Source: Actinomycetota bacterium (GTDB taxonomy: Bacteria > Actinomycetota > Actinomycetes > S36-B12). From it: 25,124 bases of DNA. The notes below the pieces were generated by a model that searched no databases, had not been told where the DNA came from, and worked only from the letters and a program-made list of their open reading frames with translations. The stretch spans positions 1 to 25,124 of the forward strand of contig VGBQ01000010.1 in assembly GCA_016870425.1 (NCBI GenBank). The letters run 5' to 3'. Shown here piece after piece: positions 1 through 6,405 of this stretch. Both the position numbers and the translations under genes were made by a program. The stretch's first letter is position 1. Every line of letters starts with the position of its first letter.

Positions 1-60
1 CTTCGCCGGAGCCTTCTTCGCCGGAGCCTTCTTCGCCGGGGCCTTCTTTGCCACTGCCAT
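1..60 (-). CDS. Lys/Ala/Pro-repeat protein, N-terminal fragment (partial)
   Basis: Reading leftwards from an ATG at 60-58, the frame is open to the window edge and encodes a basic low-complexity start: M-A-V-A followed by tandem K-K-A-P-A units. A GGAGG ribosome-binding site at 74-70 lies 9 nt before the ATG and decides the start. KKAPA repeats are typical of the tails of bacterial histone-H1-like or HU-like DNA-binding proteins, but they also occur as flexible basic extensions on unrelated actinobacterial proteins, so only the basic tail can be stated. The 15-nt repeat unit is nearly identical at the DNA level, so copy number may vary by slippage. Only 20 codons are visible. Confidence 0.6.
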   Translation of the reverse strand, partial: MAVAKKAPAKKAPAKKAPAK

Positions 61-194
61 CGACGCCAACCTCCGCACTGGTCCCATGAAGAGGGCCCGA
101 GTCAAGTCCGAGGACTCGCCGGGCGCCGCGCCCCGGTGGACCGGGACGACCTCAGTGTGCCACGGACGCCCCCTCACGTCGCTCCGGGGCCCCG

Positions 195-998
195 TCAACG
201 CACGAGGACCGCCCGCCCTTGCCCCACTCGCACGGTGGTGGCGTCACGCTGGACCACATCCTGGGCAACATCAAGGGGGCCCACGCCCCCCACCTCGTAC
301 GTCGCCTCCCAGACGGCCGTCACCCTGACCACAGCGTCCCCCGCCTGCCGGTACGTGTGAGTGATGGTCGGCTCGGGCCATCGCCGTCCTGGGCTAAGAG
401 TGGCGACGGACTCCGTGCCGAAGTCCCAGATCCAGCGGGGACGTGCCGTCAACGAGATCGATAGACCGAGGATCTCGAATGCTTCGGTCACCGGCACCTC
501 CTCCTCGCTCACACCGAAGATCACCGGCACATGTGGCAACGCGCGACCCGCAGGCTGGCGCCACGGCTTCAGGTCTGGCACACGAGCCACGATCCGGTCG
601 CGGATCACCCCCTCCACGGACTCGCGCGAGACAGGTCCACCCGGCCCGAAGCATGCGGCGCCAAGATCGATCTCTACGCCGTCAGGCCGCGTGACGTAGA
701 TGCGCAGCCAATAGCCGTCCACGCCGCACAGTCGGGCGGGCCCGCGGCACGCACCCGCGGAGGTCATCTCGCACTGGATGACCGAGCGCCACACGCATCC
801 GGGGCACTCGGCCGCCGTCTCGCGGCCGTAGGCGGAGATTTGCGGCGGCAGGAGCAAGCTCCCCGAGCCGACGAAGGCGTTGCGGTCGTCGTCTCCGATG
901 ATCGTCACATCAGCGTGCACCTGGGGGGACGGCAACGCCAGGAGGGACGTGGTGACGGCGAGTGCGCTGATGAGAGCTGCGGCGAGGTGTCGGGGCAT
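195..998 (-). CDS. Secreted protein with C-terminal PKD-like domain
   Basis: The 267-residue product begins with a Sec signal peptide (basic start, hydrophobic core to about residue 22, likely cleavage after VHA at 27-29). The middle has five Cys between about residues 63 and 90 and one near 117, which could form disulfides outside the cell. The C-terminal third contains W-I-W-D-F-G, then H-T-Y-R-Q-A-G-D and alternating hydrophobic strands, the usual pattern of a PKD-type immunoglobulin-like fold. No catalytic motif was seen, so a cell-surface adhesive or structural role is only a guess. The ATG follows a TAGCGT box by exactly 6 nt and no Shine-Dalgarno sequence is visible, so the mRNA is probably leaderless. 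The gene is 75 bp downstream of metX and probably independent of it. Confidence 0.75.
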   Translation of the reverse strand: MPRHLAAALISALAVTTSLLALPSPQVHADVTIIGDDDRNAFVGSGSLLLPPQISAYGRETAAECPGCVWRSVIQCEMTSAGACRGPARLCGVDGYWLRIYVTRPDGVEIDLGAACFGPGGPVSRESVEGVIRDRIVARVPDLKPWRQPAGRALPHVPVIFGVSEEEVPVTEAFEILGLSISLTARPRWIWDFGTESVATLSPGRRWPEPTITHTYRQAGDAVVRVTAVWEATYEVGGVGPLDVAQDVVQRDATTVRVGQGRAVLVR

Positions 999-1004
999 CC
1001 CAGC

Positions 1005-1010
1005 ACGCTA
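1005..1010 (-). promoter_or_regulatory. -10 box of the PKD-like protein gene (leaderless)
   Basis: TAGCGT on the minus strand, followed by 6 nt (GCTGGG) and the ATG at 998. No good -35 hexamer is seen 16-18 nt upstream. The spacing puts the transcription start at or next to the A of the ATG. Confidence 0.5.
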
Positions 1011-1026
1011 GGCAGCGCACCCCGTG

Positions 1027-1049
1027 GATGCCATGGTGACGACGGCATC
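1027..1049 (-). terminator. Possible metX terminator hairpin
   Basis: A 6-bp inverted repeat (GATGCC at 1027-1032, GGCATC at 1044-1049) with an 11-nt loop, 25 nt past the metX stop. There is no U-tract, so this is a weak call; it could equally be an operator for the next gene. Confidence 0.25.
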
Positions 1050-1073
1050 GCGCACGCGCCGTGATCGCTCCCG

Positions 1074-2240
1074 TCAGGGGACCGGGACAGCGCTCAGCGC
1101 ATCGCGGACGATCTGCCCCACCTGCTCCTTCTCGACAAGGAACCCGTCGTGTCCGTACGGGGAGCGCACGACGTGCAGGGGGCGCGCCCCGGGAGTGGCT
1201 GCCACGAGCTCCTCCTGCAGACGCAAGGGAAAGAGACGGTCCGAATCCAGGCCCACGACGGTCAGGGGCGCGCGGATCGAACCCAGCGCCTCGGCCACAC
1301 CACCACGGCCGTCACCCACGTCGAACAGGCTCATGGCGCGGGTCAGGGCAATGTAGGTATTTGCGTCGAAGCGACGCGCGAGTTTGTCGGCCTGATGGTC
1401 CAAATAGGACTCGACCGCAAAGCGTCCGCCGGTCATGGGCTCCTCGGTGCCCTGCGGATCACGACCGAAGCGCAGGTCGAGTTCGCTCTCACTGCGGTAG
1501 GTGAGATGCGCGATGCGCCGAGCGATCCCCATGCCCACATGGGGGCCCTCGCCCGCGGGAGCGTCGTAGTAGTCCCCGCCGCGGTATCCCGGGTCGGCCT
1601 CGATCGCGGCGATCTGGGTGGCGTGCGTGCCGATCTGGTCGGCGGTTACGGCCGCGGTCGTGCCGAGCACGAGGCCCGAGCGCACGAGTTCGGGATACGC
1701 CGCCATCCACTCCAGCACGCGCATGCCCCCCAGGGAGGGTCCGAGCATGAGAGCCCAGGACGGGATGTCCAGAGCCACCATCACGCGGCGTTCGATCTCG
1801 ACCATGTCCGCCACGGTGACGACGGGGAATCGACTGCCCCATGGGCGCCCGTCAGGGGCCGACGTGGCCGGTCCGGTCGTCCCCTGGCAGCCGCCGAGGA
1901 CGTTCGCGCACACGACGAACCACTCCGCCGTATCGATGGGTGCACCGGGGCCCACGAGACCGTCCCACCAGCCGGCGGTGAGGTGACCGGGTCCCGCATG
2001 GCCCGTCACGTGCGAGTCCCCCGTCAGCGCGTGGCAGATGTAGACCGCGTTGCTCCGGTCGGCATTGAGCACACCCCAGGTCTGGTACGCCACGCGCACA
2101 TCGGGGATGCGCTGCCCCGCCGTGACGGTGAGGTCACCGACATCGAGAAAGCGCCGTTCTCCGACGGGGTGCCCCTCCTGCCAGGCACCGCTGGCAGGAG
2201 GGGGTCCGTCGTAGGAGAGCGGTCCGAACGTCGCGGACAT
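1074..2240 (-). CDS. metX: Homoserine O-acetyltransferase
   Basis: This enzyme transfers an acetyl group from acetyl-CoA to L-homoserine to give O-acetylhomoserine, the substrate of MetY encoded just upstream. The 388-residue length is normal for MetX. It is an alpha/beta-hydrolase-fold protein: the early block N-A-V-Y-I-C-H-A-L-T-G-D-S-H is at 64-77, L-G-G-C-Q-G-T-T-G-P at 115-124, the nucleophile elbow G-P-S-L-G-G-M puts Ser169 in place, Asp334 lies in D-S-D-R-L-F-P and His364 in Y-G-H-D-G-F-L. The ATG lies 8 nt after the metY stop, so the two are one operon and likely controlled by the same SAM-IV leader. Sequence alone does not fully separate acetyl- from succinyl-transferases, but pairing with MetY favours acetyl. 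Confidence 0.95.
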   Translation of the reverse strand: MSATFGPLSYDGPPPASGAWQEGHPVGERRFLDVGDLTVTAGQRIPDVRVAYQTWGVLNADRSNAVYICHALTGDSHVTGHAGPGHLTAGWWDGLVGPGAPIDTAEWFVVCANVLGGCQGTTGPATSAPDGRPWGSRFPVVTVADMVEIERRVMVALDIPSWALMLGPSLGGMRVLEWMAAYPELVRSGLVLGTTAAVTADQIGTHATQIAAIEADPGYRGGDYYDAPAGEGPHVGMGIARRIAHLTYRSESELDLRFGRDPQGTEEPMTGGRFAVESYLDHQADKLARRFDANTYIALTRAMSLFDVGDGRGGVAEALGSIRAPLTVVGLDSDRLFPLRLQEELVAATPGARPLHVVRSPYGHDGFLVEKEQVGQIVRDALSAVPVP

Positions 2241-2248
2241 GACGCGGG

Positions 2249-3565
2249 TCAGGACTCCTTCGCCGCGCGGAATCCCGCATCGAGGTCGGCCAGGATGTCG
2301 TCAATGCCCTCGATGCCCACGGCGAGGCGCACCAGACCCGGCGTGACACCGGCAGTGAGCTGCTCCTCGGGAGTGAGCTGGGAGTGCGTCGTCGACGCTG
2401 GGTGGATGACGAGGCTGCGCACGTCACCGATGTTGGCCACGTGGCTGTGCAGCTCCAGGGCCTCCACGAAGCGCTTGCCCGCCTCGAGGCCGCCCTCGAT
2501 CTCGAAGGACAGCACGGCACCCGATCCCGCCGGGGAGTACTTCTCGGCGAGGGCATACCAGGGGCTTGAGGGCAGCGAGGCGTAGTTGACCTTGAGCACC
2601 TCGTCGCGACCCTCGAGGAAGTCGGCCACGCGCCGGGCGTTGGACACATGTCGCTCCATGCGCAGGCTGAGTGTCTCCAGGCCCTGGGACAGCAGCCAGG
2701 CATTGAATGGCGCGATAGCCGTGCCCAGGTCGCGCAGCAATTGCACGCGCGCCTTGAGGATGAAGGACAGATTGGCCCCGAAGGCGGACCCCACTCCGAG
2801 GTCGCGTGCGTAGACCAGCCCGTGGTAGCTCGGGTCGGGCTGATTGTAGTTGGGGAAGCGCTCGGGGTACTGCGCGTAGTCGAAGTTGCCCGAGTCAATG
2901 ATGGCTCCTGCGATCGCGGTGCCATGACCACCGATGTACTTCGTCGCTGAGTGCACGACGATGTCGGCACCCCACTCGATAGGCCGGATGAGATAGGGCG
3001 TGGCCACGGTGTTGTCGACAATGAGAGGTACGCCGATCTCGTGAGCGAGGTCTGCTACCGCCCGGATGTCGAGGATGTCGTTCTTCGGATTGGCGATCGA
3101 CTCACCGTAGAACGCCTTCGTGTTCGGCCGCACCGCAGCTCGCCAGGACTCGATGTCGTCGGGGTCCTCGACGAAACTCACCTGGATGCCGAGCTTGGGC
3201 AGGGTGTAGTGGAAGAGGTTGTAGGTGCCGCCGTAGAGACTGGGGCTCGACACGATGTGATCCCCGGCTTCGGCAACGTTGAGGATCGCCAGGGTCTCGG
3301 CCGCCTGCCCGCTCGAGACGAGGAGTGCTCCCACGCCCCCCTCGAGGGACGCCAAGCGATCTTCGACGGCCGCCTGCGTGGGGTTCATGATGCGCGTGTA
3401 GATGTTGCCGAGTTCCTTGAGGGCGAAGAGATTCGCCGCGTGATTGGTGTCGTTGAACGTGTACGACGTCGTCTGGTAGATCGGGAGCGCGCGGGCATTG
3501 GTGGCGGCATCGGGTGCCTGCCCGGCGTGGATCTGACGGGTCTCGAAGGACCAGCCGTTGCTCAT
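2249..3565 (-). CDS. metY: O-acetylhomoserine sulfhydrylase (PLP enzyme)
   Basis: This is a Cys/Met-metabolism PLP enzyme that condenses O-acetylhomoserine with sulfide to form homocysteine (direct sulfhydrylation). Of the 438 residues, the N terminus carries the family signature (F-E-T-R-Q-I-H-A-G, then I-Y-Q-T-T-S-Y and Y-T-R-I-M-N-P-T at 56-63). The PLP aspartate is in V-D-N-T (Asp184) and the Schiff-base Lys209 is in H-S-A-T-K-Y-I-G-G-H-G. Length above 420 residues with this signature fits MetY rather than cystathionine gamma-synthase or MetZ. A clear AGGAGA site lies 5 nt before the ATG. It is the first gene of metY-metX and sits behind a 280-nt leader holding a SAM-IV aptamer and a Cys-rich mini-ORF. 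Confidence 0.95.
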   Translation of the reverse strand: MSNGWSFETRQIHAGQAPDAATNARALPIYQTTSYTFNDTNHAANLFALKELGNIYTRIMNPTQAAVEDRLASLEGGVGALLVSSGQAAETLAILNVAEAGDHIVSSPSLYGGTYNLFHYTLPKLGIQVSFVEDPDDIESWRAAVRPNTKAFYGESIANPKNDILDIRAVADLAHEIGVPLIVDNTVATPYLIRPIEWGADIVVHSATKYIGGHGTAIAGAIIDSGNFDYAQYPERFPNYNQPDPSYHGLVYARDLGVGSAFGANLSFILKARVQLLRDLGTAIAPFNAWLLSQGLETLSLRMERHVSNARRVADFLEGRDEVLKVNYASLPSSPWYALAEKYSPAGSGAVLSFEIEGGLEAGKRFVEALELHSHVANIGDVRSLVIHPASTTHSQLTPEEQLTAGVTPGLVRLAVGIEGIDDILADLDAGFRAAKES

Positions 3566-3570
3566 GGTGT

Positions 3571-3576
3571 TCTCCT
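3571..3576 (-). promoter_or_regulatory. metY ribosome-binding site
   Basis: AGGAGA on the minus strand, 5 nt from the metY ATG. It is the expected output point if the leader works at the level of translation. Short pyrimidine runs (TCTC, CTCC) at about 3594-3604 could pair with it. Confidence 0.6.
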
Positions 3577-3609
3577 ACGGTGGGTATGCGGATGGAGTGA
3601 GATTCGCGG

Positions 3610-3667
3610 ATCCGGTGAGTGCCGGATGGCCGCCGGATGACGTGAGGTCCCCGAGGGGATGCCGGAT
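3610..3667 (-). promoter_or_regulatory. Candidate alternative stems in the metY leader
   Basis: On the RNA strand there are three copies of ATCCGG (3667-3662, 3638-3633, 3627-3622) followed by one complementary CCGGAT (3615-3610). Each copy could pair with the single downstream arm, so the stems are mutually exclusive; the nearest makes a 6-bp stem with a 6-nt loop. The first copy begins 6 nt after the stop codon of the Cys-rich mini-ORF, where a terminating ribosome would cover it. This geometry is attenuator-like, but no U-tract follows and the link to the metY ribosome-binding site is not proven. Confidence 0.35.
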
Positions 3668-3672
3668 GCGAG

Positions 3673-3699
3673 TCAGATGGGCATTCGACAACAGCACAT
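3673..3699 (-). CDS. Polycysteine leader peptide (M-C-C-C-R-M-P-I)
   Basis: An 8-codon ORF on the metY leader RNA: ATG, three consecutive Cys codons (TGC TGT TGT), then Arg, Met, Pro, Ile and TGA. It has a perfect GGAGG ribosome-binding site at 3709-3705, 5 nt before the ATG, as good as any in the window. It lies between the SAM-IV aptamer and metY, 107 nt from the metY ATG. Short ORFs with consecutive Cys codons act as cysteine-responsive attenuators in mycobacterial operons for sulfur metabolism, and MetY spends sulfide, the direct precursor of cysteine. I infer a cysteine-sensing leader peptide: low charged Cys-tRNA would stall ribosomes and change downstream folding. The alternative is a chance mini-ORF, but the strong start signal and the triple Cys argue against that. 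Confidence 0.6.
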   Translation of the reverse strand: MCCCRMPI

Positions 3700-3735
3700 A
3701 GCGACCTCCGAGCCGTCCGGGGCCTTGCCCTGTGC

Positions 3736-3847
3736 AAGACCCGCGCTTGCCTGCCATGCAGGCCCGGTCATCACCCGGGGCACCCCACCGCGGTCGGAGG
3801 GTTGCCGGCCAGCGAGCCGGGGCTTGACGCTGGCGCTCATGACCTGC
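3736..3847 (-). promoter_or_regulatory. SAM-IV riboswitch (S-adenosylmethionine aptamer)
   Basis: The minus-strand RNA matches the SAM-IV aptamer as I know it from mycobacteria. P1 pairs GGTCAT (from 3844) with ATGACC (ending near 3766). P2 pairs GCCAGCG with CGCTGGC around GTCAAGCCCC. The SAM core includes GGCCGGCAACCCTCC and GGTGGGGTGCCCC. A following hairpin GCCTG-CATGG-CAGGC leads into the conserved 3' segment GGCAAGCGCGGGTC ending at 3738. Binding of SAM should reduce expression of metY-metX. It starts a few bases after the predicted transcription start and ends about 170 nt before the metY ATG. No intrinsic terminator with a U-tract follows, so control of translation, or Rho-dependent termination, is more likely than a classic terminator. 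Confidence 0.92.
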
Positions 3848-3852
3848 CGAAG

Positions 3853-3881
3853 AGGCTACACAAGCCTCCCGCGCGCCTCAA
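3853..3881 (-). promoter_or_regulatory. metY-metX promoter
   Basis: Minus-strand -35 TTGAGG (3881-3876), a 17-nt spacer and -10 TAGCCT (3858-3853). The predicted start is about 3845-3848, exactly where the SAM-IV aptamer begins. It lies just after the stop codon of the upstream DUF4192 gene, so metY has its own promoter. Confidence 0.7.
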
Positions 3882-3892
3882 GTCCCCCTCCC

Positions 3893-4873
3893 CTAGGCCG
3901 CCCGAAGGCAGGCCTCGCGACGCAGGCTCGCGAGGCCGTCGCGCCAGACCTCGGGGTGCATCCCCATGGCAAGGCACCGGTCGACCAGGTCGGCGAGGGT
4001 GTAGTCGGGGTCGGCCCGCCGCGCCCGCTCGACGGCAGCGACGGCCCGCGAACCATCGCCGGTTTGCCAGCGCAGGATCGCGAGCACGGTCGCGGGCGCA
4101 GCGACGTGGGTGTCAGGCGCTGCCGCTACGACCTCGGCCAGCCGCTGAGCAGCACGCTGCCACATGACGGGCTCCTCGTGCATGACGTCCCATAGGAGAG
4201 TGTCCCGAACACGGACGTCTTGGAGTCCGACGAGCACCTCGGCCACGGTCTCCGGCTCGAGCCGGTCCGAGGTGACGAGATCACGCACGCGGGTGATCAC
4301 CGCATCGCGGTCGAGGTCCGCTGACACGACGTGCCCCATCGCGCGCTCCACCTGCTCGCGCACGCCGGGATCGGGATCGATGTCGGACACGTACGCGTCA
4401 CGGCTGTCCTCCCATGCCGCGCAGCCCCACACGCTCGCGACATGCGCGACCTGGTGCGACGTCGTCACGGTCCATGCCCCACCAGCGACGGCATCCTCCA
4501 GCGAGGACCAGGCCACTCCGCGGGGATCTCGCCCGGCGACGAGCACCCGCCCCAGGGGCAGTCCGGCTGCCTCAACGGTCGCCAGAGCGCGCAGGAGCGA
4601 GGCGGGGTCCATGGCCGCCCCGGGTGCCGCATCGGCGTACGCCACGAGGTGGCAGGCCGCGACCCGCCGCGCCAATCCCGCGGTGGCGGGGGGAAGCCCC
4701 GCGGCGGTCTCGCGATCCCAGCGCATGATGACGGTGATCTGATCGTCGTGGTCGATGGCGACGGCACAGATGGAGCCCCCCGGCCAATAGCCCAGCATCA
4801 GGGGTGGGGCGAGGACGGTGTCCTCGGGTGATGACACGGCGATGGCCGTGGTGGAGTCAAGGGGAAGGGTCAT
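3893..4873 (-). CDS. DUF4192 family protein
   Basis: The 326-residue product shows the features of the actinobacterial DUF4192 family: an N-terminal L-G-Y-W-P-G-G-S-I-C segment (28-37) and a conserved C-terminal block with A-I-L-R-W-Q-T-G-D-G, R-A-R-R-A-D-P-D-Y-T-L-A and the closing W-R-D-G-L-A-S-L. The function of this family is unknown and no catalytic motif or membrane segment is obvious; it looks cytoplasmic. It is followed within 12 bp by the metY promoter and preceded by a 119-bp gap containing DnaA-box-like sequences. The start is the ATG at 4873; a CACCGT sequence 6 nt upstream resembles the leaderless -10 boxes seen elsewhere in the window but lacks the first T. Confidence 0.85.
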   Translation of the reverse strand: MTLPLDSTTAIAVSSPEDTVLAPPLMLGYWPGGSICAVAIDHDDQITVIMRWDRETAAGLPPATAGLARRVAACHLVAYADAAPGAAMDPASLLRALATVEAAGLPLGRVLVAGRDPRGVAWSSLEDAVAGGAWTVTTSHQVAHVASVWGCAAWEDSRDAYVSDIDPDPGVREQVERAMGHVVSADLDRDAVITRVRDLVTSDRLEPETVAEVLVGLQDVRVRDTLLWDVMHEEPVMWQRAAQRLAEVVAAAPDTHVAAPATVLAILRWQTGDGSRAVAAVERARRADPDYTLADLVDRCLAMGMHPEVWRDGLASLRREACLRAA

Positions 4874-4925
4874 GAGGGCACGGTGGACCGACCATGCACC
4901 TCAGAGCATTCGGATCCCCCGCCAC

Positions 4926-4954
4926 TGTGGACGGATGGCACCGGCTGTGGACAA
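4926..4954 (-). promoter_or_regulatory. DnaA-box-like pair upstream of the DUF4192 gene
   Basis: TTGTCCACA (minus strand, 4954-4946) is a perfect copy of the DnaA box known from high-GC actinobacteria. A second related site, CCGTCCACA (4934-4926), lies in the same orientation 20 bp away, about two helical turns. Two boxes with no dnaA or dnaN neighbours do not make an origin; a transcriptional DnaA target or chance are the options. Confidence 0.35.
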
Positions 4955-4992
4955 ACCTCGCGTGTGCGGCCGAGCGACGTGAGAGAGGCGCC

Positions 4993-5475
4993 TCAGCGCA
5001 TGATGCGCACGACTTCGCATGTCCACGAGCCGCGCGGCGAGGGCACCTCCAGTCGGTCACCGACACGAGCCCCGAGGAGGGATCGGCCCAGAGGCGAGTC
5101 CCACGAGATGCGCTCGTCGTCGATCGTGGCCTCCTCCGGGTGCACTGGACGGACCCGGACCGACTCTCCCGCGCCGTCCTTGATCTCAACCAGGGCTCCG
5201 GGTGCGACCGATGCTCGGCGCCCCGTGGCGGGTGCAGGGAGCTCGACGGATGCGGCCAGGATCGCCTGGAGCCGCTCGATCTCGGCCAGGGCGCGCTCGA
5301 ACTCAGCGACGTCGCGCTCGTCGCGCTCCGGCCCGATCAGGTGGGGACGCAACGGGTCGAGTACGTCGGTGCGCAGTCGATCCACCCGCTCGTGGAGGGC
5401 CGCGCGGCCCAGAGGTGTCAGCGCGGGCGCGACGTGAGCCGCGAAGCGAGGGTCATCGGCGATATGAGTGGGCAT
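4993..5475 (-). CDS. GreA/GreB-family elongation-factor-like protein
   Basis: This 160-residue protein has a helical, charged N-terminal region (about 20-75, probably a short coiled coil) and a C-terminal FKBP-like Gre domain (about 85-160) with the signature I-S-W-D-S-P-L-G-R-S-L-L-G-A-R-V-G-D. True GreA factors carry an acidic tip with a G-D-L-S-E-N-A-E-Y-like motif that enters the RNA polymerase secondary channel to stimulate transcript cleavage. I do not see that motif; the corresponding stretch is I-G-P-E-R-D-E-R-D-V-A-E-F-E. The protein may therefore bind polymerase without normal cleavage activity, as Rnk- or Gfh-like relatives do. A GGAGG site 5 nt before the ATG supports the start. 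It appears to be a single-gene unit. Confidence 0.75.
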   Translation of the reverse strand: MPTHIADDPRFAAHVAPALTPLGRAALHERVDRLRTDVLDPLRPHLIGPERDERDVAEFERALAEIERLQAILAASVELPAPATGRRASVAPGALVEIKDGAGESVRVRPVHPEEATIDDERISWDSPLGRSLLGARVGDRLEVPSPRGSWTCEVVRIMR

Positions 5476-5547
5476 AGCGTCCTCCGGGCGAGCGAACTCG
5501 CGACCGAAGGTCTCCCGCCGCCGGCCTCAGGCCGACCCGTGGGCCCG

Positions 5548-5564
5548 GGGGCCGCGGCGGCCCC
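5548..5564 (-). terminator. GC-rich hairpin after the GDSL hydrolase gene
   Basis: Perfect 7-bp inverted repeat (GGGGCCG / CGGCCCC) with a 3-nt loop, 48 nt past the GDSL hydrolase stop and before the GreA-like gene. It lacks a U-tract, which is common for actinobacterial terminators. Confidence 0.4.
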
Positions 5565-5612
5565 GTGATGACGAACCCACGACGAGGGGGTACTCCCCTT
5601 CTGCCCGGGAGC

Positions 5613-6398
5613 CTAGACGGGACCGACGGCGTACGCATCCGGGGGCGGAGGCCCCCAGTGCGGTCGCTTGGCCGTGATGCCATCCCCGGAGCTGCGCCCG
5701 CGCATCCGGCGTGCCAGCCAGGGACCGAGGTGCTTCCCTGCCCAGGCGGCGTGCCCCCGGGCTCTCACCAGCGGGCCGGGGGGATCCGGTGGCCTGCCGG
5801 GAGTCCGCCACGAGTCGTCGCCGATCCCCAGGGTGGCCAGGGCTGCCCGCGCCGCTAGCTCGTGGCCGGCAGGGGACAGGTGGAGGCGGTCTTCATCCCA
5901 GAAGCGATCGTCGTCGAAGACCGCGCACCCCCAGAAGTCGACCACGGAGCAGCCGTAGCGCTGTGCGATGGCCTTCGTGGCGGAGTTGGCAGCGGCAATG
6001 CGCGACGAGACCGACGCCATGACCGCCGAGCGCCGCGACGGGTCGCCGAAGGCGAAGAGCACGACGTCGGCCCCCGTGCCGCGCAGTTGGCGCACGGCAT
6101 TCTCAACGTGCGTCGCGCACGCGTGCGGGTCATAGGAGCGCCGCAGGGCGTCGTTGACTCCCGCGGCAAGGGTCACCAGGTCCGGCCGGAGGTCACATGC
6201 CCGCGGCACCTGCTCGTCGACGACCTGGCCGATGAGCTTGCCCCGCACCGCGAGGTTGGCGTACTCCAGGCCGGGTGACGTGCGTGCCAGCGTGGCAGCG
6301 ACGCGATCGGCCCAGCCCACATAACGCCCATCGGAGGCCGTGTCGTCCATGAGCCCCTCGGTGAAGCTGTCGCCCAGGGCGACGTACCGGCTCCACAT
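5613..6398 (-). CDS. SGNH/GDSL-family hydrolase
   Basis: The 261-residue product has all SGNH blocks: block I Y-V-A-L-G-D-S-F-T-E-G with nucleophile Ser11, block II Gly near 53, block III A-A-G-V-N-D with Asn82, and block V D-R-L-H-L-S-P-A-G-H giving Asp170 and His173. It should be an esterase or lipase-like acyl hydrolase. No signal peptide is present, so it probably acts in the cytoplasm. The C-terminal 60 residues are basic and Pro-rich, a tail beyond the catalytic fold. The ATG lies 7 nt after the stop of the upstream membrane-protein gene and there is little Shine-Dalgarno signal, so translation is probably coupled. The substrate cannot be read from sequence; the neighbour hints at lipids. 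Confidence 0.88.
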   Translation of the reverse strand: MWSRYVALGDSFTEGLMDDTASDGRYVGWADRVAATLARTSPGLEYANLAVRGKLIGQVVDEQVPRACDLRPDLVTLAAGVNDALRRSYDPHACATHVENAVRQLRGTGADVVLFAFGDPSRRSAVMASVSSRIAAANSATKAIAQRYGCSVVDFWGCAVFDDDRFWDEDRLHLSPAGHELAARAALATLGIGDDSWRTPGRPPDPPGPLVRARGHAAWAGKHLGPWLARRMRGRSSGDGITAKRPHWGPPPPDAYAVGPV

Positions 6399-6405
6399 GG
6401 ACCGG

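Noticed and set aside
191..200. Terminator at the end of the PKD-like gene
   Set aside because: The palindromic CGGGGCCCCG there has no loop and no U-tract.
1149..2585. A 478-codon plus-strand ORF opposite metX and metY
   Set aside because: Shadow frame across two confidently identified enzymes, with no recognisable protein.
3575..3757. A 60-codon ORF in the metY leader starting inside the SAM-IV aptamer and stopping on the metY ribosome-binding site
   Set aside because: Its ATG lies in a structural hairpin of the aptamer with no start signal, the codon pattern is poor and it overlaps the better-supported Cys mini-ORF in another frame. Its TAG touching the metY AGGAGA is curious but probably chance.
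5547..5612. A small RNA or attachment site in the GC-rich palindromic gap before the GreA-like gene
   Set aside because: Simple runs of G and C explain the palindromes; no promoter or conserved core is visible.
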